Shown: positions 18,884 to 27,138 of the stretch, in pieces | Layout: every line of letters begins with the position of its first letter | Numbering within the stretch: position 1 is the first letter of the stretch | From: Sipunculus nudus | Lineage: Eukaryota; Annelida; Sipuncula; Golfingiida; Sipunculidae | NCBI GenBank assembly: GCA_026874595.1 | Contig: JAPPUL010000072.1 | Span: 186,001-250,000, forward strand | Direction: 5' to 3' | DNA length: 64,000 bases | Made by a program: the position numbers and the translations under genes | Notes under the pieces: generated by a model | Database searches by the model: none | What the model saw: only the letters and a program-made list of their open reading frames with translations | What the model was told of the DNA's origin: nothing

Positions 18884-19231
18884 ATGAAGAAGTTAGAGGC
18901 AATAATAGAGCCTGGGAAATTGGAGGAGGTAAAGGAGGAGTTATCGGAGGTAGGAGTTAGTCGCATGCATGTAACAGAGATACATGGTTTTGGACGTCAG
19001 AAGAGGGAGGAGGAAGTATTTTCAGGACATAAGTACGAAGTAAGTTTCATGAGGAAGCTTAAGCTAACAATAATAGTGAATGATGATTTTGTAGAACTTG
19101 CGATAGAAGCGATATTAAAGAGTGCAAGAACAGGAGTAGAGGGTAAGGTAGGGGATGGTAAGATTTTTGTATATCCGATAGATGATTGTATAAAGATAAG
19201 GACAGGAGAGCGAATGGAAAAGGCAGTCTAG
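18884..19231 (+). CDS. glnB: P-II family signal protein
   Basis: The product has 115 residues of the usual P-II length. It starts after AGGAG (18872-18876). The T-loop reads GFGRQKREEEVFSGHKYEV. Tyr51, the uridylylation position of enteric GlnB, is present, while position 46 is Phe instead of Tyr. The C-terminal P-II signature is VGDGKIFVYPIDDCIKIRTGE. P-II proteins sense ATP/ADP and 2-oxoglutarate and control nitrogen-related targets. No amtB or glnA lies near. It sits 25 bp behind trkH, so a link to potassium uptake is possible but inferred. GlnB versus GlnK cannot be decided. Confidence 0.85.
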   Translation: MKKLEAIIEPGKLEEVKEELSEVGVSRMHVTEIHGFGRQKREEEVFSGHKYEVSFMRKLKLTIIVNDDFVELAIEAILKSARTGVEGKVGDGKIFVYPIDDCIKIRTGERMEKAV

Positions 19232-20499
19232 AGGTTTTGGTTATGGATCAAAGAGTTTAAGATAATGGCATTCAGTTGGTCGATAGCAAGAGAAATGGTT
19301 TTTCGTTTGGGATGGGGTGCTATTTTGATACCGATGATGTTGATATATCGTTTAGAAGCTGGCGTTTTAAAATATGTAATATATTGTCTTGGGATAGGGG
19401 CAAAAATCTGTCTCCAGCCGTTAAAGTTGATATGAGTTAAAGCAAGTTCAAAGAATCTACCCTTACCCTCTTCAAAGATCAAAGAAAACTGTTCATAGTT
19501 TTTGTAACCTTTAATCCAGATGGAGATATTGTGTTCCCAAAGCAGTTTATATTTTTGATAGAAAGCGATAAGAAGGTACTGTTTATTAAAAGGCTGAAGA
19601 TTAATGCCTAAGAAGTAGTTATCATTAAATAAAGAGAGCAAATGTTTCAAATTCTTTGTTGGGCCAGGAGTAGTTGGGCCAGGAGTAGAGTGAGAGTCAA
19701 TAAAAAGCTCTTTTTTAGACGTATTGTTTAAATTGAAAACGAAAGCATTGTTAAAATTGCGATTAAAAGGCTCAATAAATTGTATGGGGTCAAGGAATTG
19801 GTTTTTAAAAGATTTTCTAAAGTTGTACGAGAAAGGTTTTGAGAAAGAGATTTGAATATGTTTGAGGGAAGAGGTATTAGTTCTAAGGATACGTATTTTA
19901 GAAAGAGAGATAGGTTTATTCCAAGAGATGGGATTGGGATTAGCTTTTAGGTTTTTACTTACGAGGTTAAAAAAGAGTTTATGCCAGATGTTTGGTTTAT
20001 ATTTTTTTAAGGAGATAGAAAAAATAGAAAGTCTGCCATTTGGCATAATAAGGAAAAAAGAAATAGAGATATAGGGAGTAGAAGTTTTAATCCAAAAGTC
20101 TACGGAGCGGGTCGAAGTAGGCAAAGTAGTTTTCTTTTTAGGGATTAAATCGATAAAAGTATCTTTTTTTGACAAGAAGGAAGCTTTGATATTGAAAGTA
20201 AGAGATTTAAAAGGGATAGTCTTATAGTTATTGGAGATGGTACTTTGGTTTATGAAGAAGTTGTGCGGGGAGTTATTTTGAGAGACTGTATAAAAGGAGT
20301 TTATATCTTCAGTGATAAAGTTAGCTTTTAGGAGGGTTTTAGTGTTATAAATGTTCTTATAATAAAAGGGAGAGAAGAACTTTTTAAGGATTTTCTTATT
20401 AAGGAAAGGGATACCGGAGCCAATACGAGAGTCAGCCTGTTGAGACAGAGTGATAATAGAAAAGCAAGAGATTACTAAATATAAAAATAAAGCATTCAT
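19228..20499 (-). CDS. FlaA-like protein with two tandem FlaA-type domains
   Basis: The 423-residue product has a signal peptide (about 1-22). Two similar blocks can be seen: VDFWIKTSTPYISISFFLIM with LKKYKPNIWHKLFFNL at about 133-185, and SIWIKGYKNYEQFSLIFEEG with HINFNGWRQIFAPIPRQYI at about 325-380. Each resembles the FlaA pattern of a beta strand, a charged turn and a Gly/Trp-containing strand. The gene is lagging-strand and therefore rich in Ser, Asn, Lys, Phe and Ile. Its stop overlaps the end of the convergent P-II gene by 4 bp. A flagellar sheath role is inferred. Confidence 0.6.
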   Translation of the reverse strand: MNALFLYLVISCFSIITLSQQADSRIGSGIPFLNKKILKKFFSPFYYKNIYNTKTLLKANFITEDINSFYTVSQNNSPHNFFINQSTISNNYKTIPFKSLTFNIKASFLSKKDTFIDLIPKKKTTLPTSTRSVDFWIKTSTPYISISFFLIMPNGRLSIFSISLKKYKPNIWHKLFFNLVSKNLKANPNPISWNKPISLSKIRILRTNTSSLKHIQISFSKPFSYNFRKSFKNQFLDPIQFIEPFNRNFNNAFVFNLNNTSKKELFIDSHSTPGPTTPGPTKNLKHLLSLFNDNYFLGINLQPFNKQYLLIAFYQKYKLLWEHNISIWIKGYKNYEQFSLIFEEGKGRFFELALTHINFNGWRQIFAPIPRQYITYFKTPASKRYINIIGIKIAPHPKRKTISLAIDQLNAIILNSLIHNQNL

Positions 20500-20819
20500 A
20501 AGCGTTTACAATAGTCGTCCTAAATGTATGAAATGAGAAGTGATAAAGTCAAAAAAGGTAAAAATAGTTAATAAAGGTAAAAATAGTTAATATATGATGT
20601 TAAGAATAAATAAATAAATAAAAGAAGTAATAGTTATTATCTTTTGGAAAGAAGGTAGAAAGAAGGTGGAATAATGAAAAAAAGAGATAGATTATGGTAA
20701 AAAGGGAAAAAAATAGAAGAAAATAGAAAAAAGGAATGAAAAAAAGGAGATAGGGGTTTAATGAGAAAAATAAAGGAGCAAGGAGAAAATAAGTAATGAT
20801 AAGAAAAGGAGAAAGTAGC
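20500..20819. other. Purine-rich intergenic region with a 19-bp tandem duplication
   Basis: This region separates the divergent FlaA-like gene and the HtrA gene. It contains a 19-bp unit repeated twice (20554-20572 and 20573-20591; AAAGGTAAAAATAGTTAAT). The rest is low-complexity A/G sequence. The HtrA ribosome site (AGGAG, 20806-20810) lies at its end. I see nothing else. Confidence 0.6.
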
Positions 20820-22370
20820 ATGAAAAAAGGTATAATAAATAGGCTTAAGGGAGGCTGGTATATAGCGGTCTTGTTTATGTTTTTGGGAGTAGGAGGATAT
20901 TTAGTTGTAACGGAAGGAAAGATATATAGCAACCCGACGGAGAAACAAAAAGCCGTTAAAGAGATAAAAGAGAGCAAAGAAAATAAACGGGTTCAAAGAG
21001 ATAGGCAAGCCTTACAAACAGCCTTATCTGTCCAAAGAGCGATAAGGAATGTAGCAAAGTCAGTAACACCATCTGTTGTAAATATAAGGACAGAGAAAAC
21101 GGTACGCCAAGATAGATTACAACCGAATCCTTTTTTTGATTTTTTCAGAGACTATTTTAGAGATTACAATGGAGGTCCCAAGAAGCTTAGATCACTGGGT
21201 TCAGGATTTGTATTAAGCCAAGAGGGCTACATAGTAACAAATAATCATGTAATAAACGACGCTGATGAGATAACAATAGTCTTTCCTGATGAGAAGGAAT
21301 ATAAGGGGAAGGTAGTGGGAATAGATAAGAGGACAGACATAGCGGTTATAAAGATAAATCCAAAGAGCAGACATAATATACCAGTAACGCCATTAGGTAA
21401 TTCAGATAAGGTAGACATAGGAGACTTTGCAATAGCGATAGGAAATCCATTTGGATTAAAGGGAACATTTACATTAGGCGTAATAAGTGCACGAGGACGA
21501 GATAACATAGATCAAGATGCAGGATTAAAAAATTATATACAAACAGATGCCTCAATAAACCAGGGAAATAGTGGGGGCCCGTTATTGAATATAGAAGGGC
21601 AGGCGATAGGAATGAATACAAGTATTTATTCTACTACTGGTGGCTCTGTAGGGATAGGTTTTGCAATACCAATAAATATAGTGAAGAACATAGTGGTACA
21701 TTTGATTGAAAAGGGCTCTATATCGCGAGGTTTTTTAGGAGTGGGTATAAGCTCGATACCGGATGATGTTGCAAAACATTTTGGTATAGATAAGAGGACA
21801 GGGATATTCATACAGCAAGTAGAGGATGGGGGTCCGGCAAGTAAGGGTGGAATAAAGGCAGGAGATATAATACTTAAATTAAATGGACAAAAGATCACAT
21901 CAACGAGCAAATTACAAAGGCTAGTAAGTTCTTATCCTGAGGGAACACGGGTAGCACTTGATATATTGAGGAATGGGAAACAGCAGAAGAAGTATGTAAC
22001 ATTGGGCTCAATGGGTTCACGGGATGCTATTGCACGAGGTGGAGACGGGAGGAGGCCAAGCGGAAAAAGTAAGGGAGAGAAAGGCAAAGCTTTTTTAGGG
22101 ATTACGGTAGGGAGCGTTGAGGATAATTATAAATATTTTAGATTGAATAGAGAGACAAAGGGGGTCGTTATTTTGGGAGTAGAAGAGAGTTCAGAAGCAT
22201 ACAAGAGTGGGCTTCGAGTAGGTGATGTTATAAAGAGTATAAATTTTAATGAGATTAAGACAGTAAAGGATTTTTGGGGTTTTGTGGGCAGGAGAAGCAA
22301 GGGAGTAAAATCCTTTCTTGTAAATGTAATGCGCGGAGGAAGGAGTAGTTTTGTTGTGGTTAAGAGGTAG
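20820..22370 (+). CDS. Do-like serine protease (HtrA/DegP)
   Basis: The start at 20820 is preceded by AGGAG with a 9-base spacer. An in-frame codon 24 bases upstream is less likely. The 516-residue product has an N-terminal membrane or signal segment (about 12-32). The trypsin-like domain carries the triad His143 (TNNHVIND), Asp173 (RTDIAVIKI) and Ser251 (GNSGGPLL). Two PDZ domains follow (GFLGVGISSIPDDVAK onward, and FLGITVGSVEDNYKYF onward). Such proteases degrade or refold misfolded periplasmic proteins. The order protease-PDZ-PDZ and the length match the DegP/DegQ class. Confidence 0.93.
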   Translation: MKKGIINRLKGGWYIAVLFMFLGVGGYLVVTEGKIYSNPTEKQKAVKEIKESKENKRVQRDRQALQTALSVQRAIRNVAKSVTPSVVNIRTEKTVRQDRLQPNPFFDFFRDYFRDYNGGPKKLRSLGSGFVLSQEGYIVTNNHVINDADEITIVFPDEKEYKGKVVGIDKRTDIAVIKINPKSRHNIPVTPLGNSDKVDIGDFAIAIGNPFGLKGTFTLGVISARGRDNIDQDAGLKNYIQTDASINQGNSGGPLLNIEGQAIGMNTSIYSTTGGSVGIGFAIPINIVKNIVVHLIEKGSISRGFLGVGISSIPDDVAKHFGIDKRTGIFIQQVEDGGPASKGGIKAGDIILKLNGQKITSTSKLQRLVSSYPEGTRVALDILRNGKQQKKYVTLGSMGSRDAIARGGDGRRPSGKSKGEKGKAFLGITVGSVEDNYKYFRLNRETKGVVILGVEESSEAYKSGLRVGDVIKSINFNEIKTVKDFWGFVGRRSKGVKSFLVNVMRGGRSSFVVVKR

Positions 22371-22416
22371 ATTATAGGATGATTATAAGATAAGGTATTT
22401 GGGTAATAAATTTGTC

Positions 22417-22445
22417 TTGACATAAAAGTAAAATATGGTTAGATT
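22417..22445 (+). promoter_or_regulatory. Sigma-70 type promoter of the tRNA-Val gene
   Basis: A perfect TTGACA (22417-22422), a 17-bp spacer and TAGATT (22440-22445) lie 39 bp upstream of the tRNA. Spacing and position fit a housekeeping promoter. Confidence 0.7.
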
Positions 22446-22484
22446 ACTTTTTACTGTTATATATGGATGACGTAGGGAGAAAAA

Positions 22485-22557
22485 GGGAGCTTAGCTCAGC
22501 TGGGAGAGCACCTGTTTTACACGCAGGGGGTCAGAGGTTCGAGCCCTCTAGCTCCCA
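22485..22557 (+). tRNA. tRNA-Val (anticodon TAC)
   Basis: The cloverleaf is complete in 73 bases without CCA. The acceptor arms are GGGAGCT and AGCTCCC. The D arm is GCTC/GAGC, and the anticodon stem CCTGT/GCAGG holds the loop TTTACAC with anticodon TAC. The T arm is AGAGG-TTCGAGC-CCTCT and the discriminator is A. The CCA end is not encoded. Confidence 0.95.
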
Positions 22558-22608
22558 AAATGATAGAAGACAATAAAGCTAAACAAAAGTATAAGTCAAG
22601 CAAAAGTA

Positions 22609-22890
22609 ATGTCGCCAAAATCTGAAGAAGAGAGTAACTTTAACAAGATATGGGATTTAGTGGAAAAGACAGGGATATGGGATGGGCTCATACGGGGAAT
22701 AAGGTTCACACCGGAGGAGCTTGATAAACGCAGTCAAGGAGCAGCAGAGATCTTATCAGAACAATCGAAGATAATATTGAGCATGAGATTAAACGAGATA
22801 CCTGAGGATATAAAACAGAGCGTAGATAGTATAAAGAAATATATAAGGCATAAAAGATACCTAGAGGGACTTGAGATAAAAGGAGAGTAG
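22609..22890 (+). CDS. Hypothetical 93-residue protein
   Basis: I do not recognise a family. The product is acidic and helical in appearance (FNKIWDLVEKTGIWDGLIRG, later DSIKKYIRHKRYLEGLEI), with no signal peptide or membrane segment. It lies between tRNA-Val and another hypothetical gene on the same strand with a 13-bp gap, so the two may form an operon. Leading-strand codon use fits its neighbours. Confidence 0.55.
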   Translation: MSPKSEEESNFNKIWDLVEKTGIWDGLIRGIRFTPEELDKRSQGAAEILSEQSKIILSMRLNEIPEDIKQSVDSIKKYIRHKRYLEGLEIKGE

Positions 22891-22903
22891 GGGGAGATAA
22901 GCG

Positions 22904-23293
22904 ATGTCGGAGAGCTGGTTTTTCGAGAAGAGAATAAAGGATATAGTAAAGGAAGGGATAGAGGAGGTAGAACTTGAGGGACGCTTAATTGGGACAGGGG
23001 TATTGAACTTTGGAGTATCTGGAGATAGATGTCACGGGAAAGTAACCTTACAAAGGACAAAGGTAGTGCCTGAGGGAGCAAAGCGTGCTATAGTATATTT
23101 AGGGTCATATAGGTATAGATTTGGGAAAGGGAGTCAAACAGAATCAAAGGTGGGCGAGATATTGTTAGATTATGGAATAAATAGTTTTCGAGAGAACAAG
23201 TTACAAGCGGGACTTGATTTTGCGTTAAAAGATAAGCATGGAGATAAATCATTTAAAGCCACAGTAGAACTTCTGGTACTGTATTTCAGTTAA
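22904..23293 (+). CDS. Hypothetical 129-residue protein
   Basis: No family is recognised. The start follows AGGGGGAG closely. The sequence alternates short strands and turns (EVELEGRLIGTGVLNFGVSG, AIVYLGSYRYRFG, FKATVELLVLYFS), suggesting a small beta-rich cytoplasmic protein. It has no signal or membrane segment. It is probably co-transcribed with the preceding small gene. Confidence 0.6.
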   Translation: MSESWFFEKRIKDIVKEGIEEVELEGRLIGTGVLNFGVSGDRCHGKVTLQRTKVVPEGAKRAIVYLGSYRYRFGKGSQTESKVGEILLDYGINSFRENKLQAGLDFALKDKHGDKSFKATVELLVLYFS

Positions 23294-23350
23294 AATCTTT
23301 TCTAAACTGAAGTTATAAAGCAAACAATCTTATTAATATGTTATAAACTA

Positions 23351-24334
23351 TTATCCTGAGAAAAAGAGATATTCTATTTCAGATACGGCAATATCAGTAG
23401 CATTAAACTCTTGTAAAAGAGTGATAGCTTTATATAAATCGCTATCCTTAACAACTAATGTAATATTTATAACAGAAGCATTATTAGAAGATAGAGATAA
23501 AGACTTGGCAATATTAAAGGTTTTAACATGTATGTTTTTGTTTATAAGTTGCTTTTGAAAATTCTTTTCAAAAGAGGTTGAATTATGAAAGAGAATATTG
23601 GTCATAATGCGCTTATGAATTTTAGCTTGCTGATGACTTATAATTTTGTCAATAAACTCTTTAATAATGGGGTGGTTGTGAAGGGAGTGTTTGGATAAGT
23701 TAGAGGAGATAAGACAAGCAGCAGAATTGAAAATGGTGCCATCCTTTAGAGTTTTGAGGTGATTTTCTTTTAAAGTGTTCCCAGTACTAGTTAAGTCGAC
23801 GATAATATCGGCAAGATCTGTTTTTGGAGCAATCTCCAGTACGCCAGAAGCGCTAACGAGATTATAATAATAGATTTGATTACGATATAAAAAATCTTTA
23901 GTAAGGTTTAAGAATTTAGTAGCTATTCTAATAGGACTAACCTTTTTAAGGAAACGTTGCTTAGCAAGGTATGCAAGGTCAAACACAGACTGTACATGTA
24001 TCCAGCTATAAGGGACAGCAACGACAAGATCAGCGGTACCGAAGCCAAGATTATGAATTAAAATGTTCTCAGAGGGAAAAGTGTGTTCTCTAACGATGTC
24101 CCGACCAGTGATACCGATATCAGCAATACCCGAGAAGACCTTTTCGGGAATATCCTCAGCCCGCTGAAAGATGATATTAATGTTGTAATTTTTGATAAAG
24201 CCTTCATACTGGCGATTATTTGCACGATGGACGTAAAAGCCACATTCTTTGAGGAAATAGATAGTCTGGTCACAGAGGATACCTTTACTGGGCAAAATGA
24301 TAGTGATAAAGTTCTTGGAGTTCTTATTAGCCAT
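23351..24334 (-). CDS. hisG: ATP phosphoribosyltransferase, long form
   Basis: The start at 24334 (MANKNSKNFITIILPSKG) follows GAGGGTGAG. A start 9 bases upstream would overlap hisZ. The product has 327 residues. Features are IADIGITGRDIV near residue 75, SASGVLEIAPKTDLADIIVD near 165 and LTSTGNTLKENHL near 187. The length and a C-terminal region ending in ATDIAVSEIEYLF indicate the long form, which has its own ACT-like regulatory domain. HisG condenses ATP with PRPP in the first step of histidine synthesis. It directly follows the hisZ-like gene, which is unusual for a long-form HisG. No other his genes are in the window. Confidence 0.82.
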   Translation of the reverse strand: MANKNSKNFITIILPSKGILCDQTIYFLKECGFYVHRANNRQYEGFIKNYNINIIFQRAEDIPEKVFSGIADIGITGRDIVREHTFPSENILIHNLGFGTADLVVAVPYSWIHVQSVFDLAYLAKQRFLKKVSPIRIATKFLNLTKDFLYRNQIYYYNLVSASGVLEIAPKTDLADIIVDLTSTGNTLKENHLKTLKDGTIFNSAACLISSNLSKHSLHNHPIIKEFIDKIISHQQAKIHKRIMTNILFHNSTSFEKNFQKQLINKNIHVKTFNIAKSLSLSSNNASVINITLVVKDSDLYKAITLLQEFNATDIAVSEIEYLFFSG

Positions 24335-24339
24335 AAATC

Positions 24340-25869
24340 TCACCCTCCATTAGAAATTGAAACATTAAATAAGCTACAAACTTCAGAATAAATAGAAACA
24401 GAAGACAGAAGAGGTTTAGTAAAGAAGAAGTCGGAGTTATTTTTGTTTACAAAGACTTTGGTATAGTTTTTCATATGGATATGAGAACGAAAAGCAAGAG
24501 TAGGAATATTATTGCTATCAAAAACTAGAAAACAAGAAGAGTCGTGCTGAATGAGATGGGCAAGTAGCTTCCACCCGTCATACTTTTTATCTACAATAGA
24601 AATAATAATGCGTAAACGAAAGTTAAGTCTAAGGGATGAGAAGATGTGGTGTAGGTCAGGAGAGTAGAGCTTATTGGGAATAAATACATATAAAGTTTTA
24701 TCATGAAGTATGGAGTTAGGAGTTGAAGGCAGTAAATGCTTAATAGATGTAAGTTTAAACAAGTTATCTAAATTGAAAGAGAAGCCAAAAGAGGGGATGA
24801 GTTTTTTATGAAAAGGGATAAAATAAGCGCCGCCACTACAAACGGGAGAGTTATTAGCCTCGAGATTAAAGATGATGCCGTCATAATAGTTAAGAGAGTG
24901 TAGGAAAGAGAAGTCAATAATGATCTTATTTTTGGGGACACCGAAATTGACAAGGCAGTTGACAGAGTCTCTAATATGGGTAATAAATTTAACAGGTATT
25001 TTAAAATCTTTAAGAAGCTTGTTAGCATCCTTTAAAATGCTAGTCGAACCAGAGAGTTTAAAAATGGCATTAACAAACTTAATAAGCTTGTTCAAATCGG
25101 TAGAAAGGTTTCTGACACTTAGCTTAGAGAGGAATCCATCGATTATTTCGGATTTAATGATATTGTTATGAGAAGAGAAATTGGGGTCAATAAGATGGAG
25201 TAAAGAATCAAGCAAAGCGGCTAATTCATCATGATCTAGTTTCTGAATGATGGAAGAGATTTTGGGATGAATGTTTGCGACATTGTTGTGAGTGAGGAGT
25301 AGATTTTGCAAAAGCTTTGCATCGGAGCCAAACTGCTTAATATTAAAGAGGAGAGAATCTTTAATGAGGTCGTCGAAAGGCATAGAGTTAACGATATAAT
25401 TTAAGATAGAGATATTGTTAATGCGAATTTTAAAGTCGAGATCAAAGGACATCTTAGAAGCATGCCAAGCCATAAAGATGGATTCACAAAGGTGGAAGGT
25501 GGTAGGATTTATGACCTCAGTTCCGAGTTGAGTGTAGGAGTAGATATTATCTTTGGAGAAGGTGTGTAATTTTTTAAAGACGGGCCCGTGGTAGTAGAAC
25601 TTGTAAGGGATAGGGGAATTATGGTCTATTAGGTTACTAATGATGTTTTTATTATTGACGACGTAGTCAATGACGAGGCTAGTCATATCAGGGCGTAAAG
25701 AGAGAGGGGTATTGTCTTGATTTTTGAAAGACATAAGGTCTGGGGAGGAGTTATGACTTAAATACTTTATAAAAGTAGAGGTATGAGCAAGCATGGGGAG
25801 GTGTAAATCTTGGAAGCCGAAAGCTTTAAAGAAGGAAAAGAAGTGATTACTAAAAGAGTCATAATCCAT
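24340..25869 (-). CDS. hisZ: HisZ-like / histidyl-tRNA-synthetase-like protein
   Basis: The chosen start (MDYDSFSNHFFSFFKAFGF) removes a 42-residue hydrophobic, low-complexity leader that is open in frame. The product of 509 residues has class II synthetase motif remnants: TPLSLRPDMTSLVIDYV (motif 2 region), KFYYHGPVFKKL, YTQLGTEVINP, and a degenerate motif 3 zone near IPSFGFSFNLDNL. Histidine-binding HisRS motifs are not clearly kept, and the gene abuts hisG. I therefore favour HisZ, the regulatory subunit of ATP phosphoribosyltransferase, over a true HisRS. It is longer than usual HisZ (about 390 residues) because of an extra C-terminal domain. Confidence 0.68.
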   Translation of the reverse strand: MDYDSFSNHFFSFFKAFGFQDLHLPMLAHTSTFIKYLSHNSSPDLMSFKNQDNTPLSLRPDMTSLVIDYVVNNKNIISNLIDHNSPIPYKFYYHGPVFKKLHTFSKDNIYSYTQLGTEVINPTTFHLCESIFMAWHASKMSFDLDFKIRINNISILNYIVNSMPFDDLIKDSLLFNIKQFGSDAKLLQNLLLTHNNVANIHPKISSIIQKLDHDELAALLDSLLHLIDPNFSSHNNIIKSEIIDGFLSKLSVRNLSTDLNKLIKFVNAIFKLSGSTSILKDANKLLKDFKIPVKFITHIRDSVNCLVNFGVPKNKIIIDFSFLHSLNYYDGIIFNLEANNSPVCSGGAYFIPFHKKLIPSFGFSFNLDNLFKLTSIKHLLPSTPNSILHDKTLYVFIPNKLYSPDLHHIFSSLRLNFRLRIIISIVDKKYDGWKLLAHLIQHDSSCFLVFDSNNIPTLAFRSHIHMKNYTKVFVNKNNSDFFFTKPLLSSVSIYSEVCSLFNVSISNGG

Positions 25870-26172
25870 AGAACGAGCCCGGAAGAAAATAAGAAATGGA
25901 ATAAAAAGAACTAGATATAAGAATATACAAAGTGAGAATAAAAAGATTACAGAAAAAGGAGAGAAAAATGAGAAAAAAGGCAATAAAAAAGGCAATAAAA
26001 AGAGATGAGAGGAAATAAAAGTCTAAAAAGAGATAAAAAGGGCAATAAAATAAGCGAGACTAGAAAAGAATATTAATTATATTTTGGAGTTAAGGAAGGA
26101 TAGGAGGAAGAATAGGAAGAGGGTAGAAAAGAGAGGAGATAAAAAAAGGAAAAGAAAAAGGCGGAATAAAAG
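25870..26172. other. Purine-rich intergenic region between hisZ and the transketolase gene
   Basis: This divergent gap is low-complexity A/G sequence on the plus strand. It contains a 12-bp unit AAAAAAGGCAAT repeated at 25973-25996. Open frames here on the minus strand are low-complexity shadows. No promoter can be assigned with confidence. Confidence 0.5.
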
Positions 26173-27027
26173 GTGCTAGAAAAAGGAATAGAAGCCTCTT
26201 ATGAAGAAGAGGTAGACGAGTTAAAAAAGATATCCCAAGAGATACGAGTATTGATATTGGATATGCTAACAAAAGCGGGGTCTGGTCATCCTGGAGGTTC
26301 ACTATCGCTAGTTGAGCTACTGGTGGTACTGTTTATTAAGGTATTAAAGCGGACGAAAGCCAACGCAAATACAAAAGAACGTGATAGGTTTGTGTTGTCG
26401 AAGGGGCATGGAGTACCGGTGGTATATGCCTTATTGAGCTATTTAGGGATAATAGAAAAAGAAACATTATGGACTTTACGGGAGGTTGGATCGTGTTTGC
26501 AAGGGCATCCTGATGTAGAACGTCTTCCATATGTGGAGGCGTCAACGGGGTCCTTGGGACAAGGGTTATCGATAGCGCAAGGGATGGCCTTAGGGAGCAA
26601 ATTAGATAGGAAAGGGAAGCGAGTATATTGCGTAATAGGGGATGGGGAGATACAAGAGGGACAGATCTGGGAGGCGTTGATGTCAGCGCCGAAGTTCAAG
26701 TTAGATAATTTGTGTGTGATATTAGATTATAACAAGGCCCAATTGGATGGGGAGGTTGATGAAGTAATGGATATAGAGCCAGTGGTAGATAAGCTTAAGG
26801 CATTTAATTGGGCAGTACACGAGCTAGATGGACATGATTATAAGAGTATATTAGAAGGATATAAAAAAGCGGAGGAGACAAAGGGGCGACCGATATTTCT
26901 AGTAGCACACACAATAAAGGGGAAGGGAATAGATTTTATGGAAGGAGATAATAAGTGGCACGGGGCGGCTCCGAGCGAAGAAGAGAATGAATTAGCAAAG
27001 GCTTTTGTTATGGGGGCAGGGGGGTGA
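26173..27027 (+). CDS. Transketolase, N-terminal subunit
   Basis: The 284-residue product matches the N-terminal half of a split transketolase. It has AGSGHPGGSLSLVELLVVLF near residue 36, FVLSKGHGVPVVYALLSYLG near 75, GSLGQGLSIAQGMALG near 120 and the thiamine diphosphate motif GDGEIQEGQIWEAL near 157. It ends near GKGIDFMEGDNKWHGAAPSEE. With its partner it transfers two-carbon units in the pentose phosphate pathway. The partner gene follows after 111 bp but is broken. Confidence 0.92.
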   Translation: MLEKGIEASYEEEVDELKKISQEIRVLILDMLTKAGSGHPGGSLSLVELLVVLFIKVLKRTKANANTKERDRFVLSKGHGVPVVYALLSYLGIIEKETLWTLREVGSCLQGHPDVERLPYVEASTGSLGQGLSIAQGMALGSKLDRKGKRVYCVIGDGEIQEGQIWEALMSAPKFKLDNLCVILDYNKAQLDGEVDEVMDIEPVVDKLKAFNWAVHELDGHDYKSILEGYKKAEETKGRPIFLVAHTIKGKGIDFMEGDNKWHGAAPSEEENELAKAFVMGAGG

Positions 27028-27138
27028 GGGAGGGGGAGAGGAGAAAAGCGTAAAGTTTTAATGGTTTAATGGACAGCCTTAAGAGAGTTAAGAGTAAGGA
27101 ATAGAGCTGGTGGGAATAAAAATAAGAAAATAGATAAT

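Noticed and set aside
22609-23293. Two small genes after tRNA-Val as an integrated element
   Set aside because: No integrase, no repeat of the tRNA 3' end and no composition change were seen nearby.
24340-25869. True histidyl-tRNA synthetase
   Set aside because: The gene abuts hisG and the histidine-binding motifs are not clearly kept. HisZ fits better, though a diverged HisRS is not excluded.
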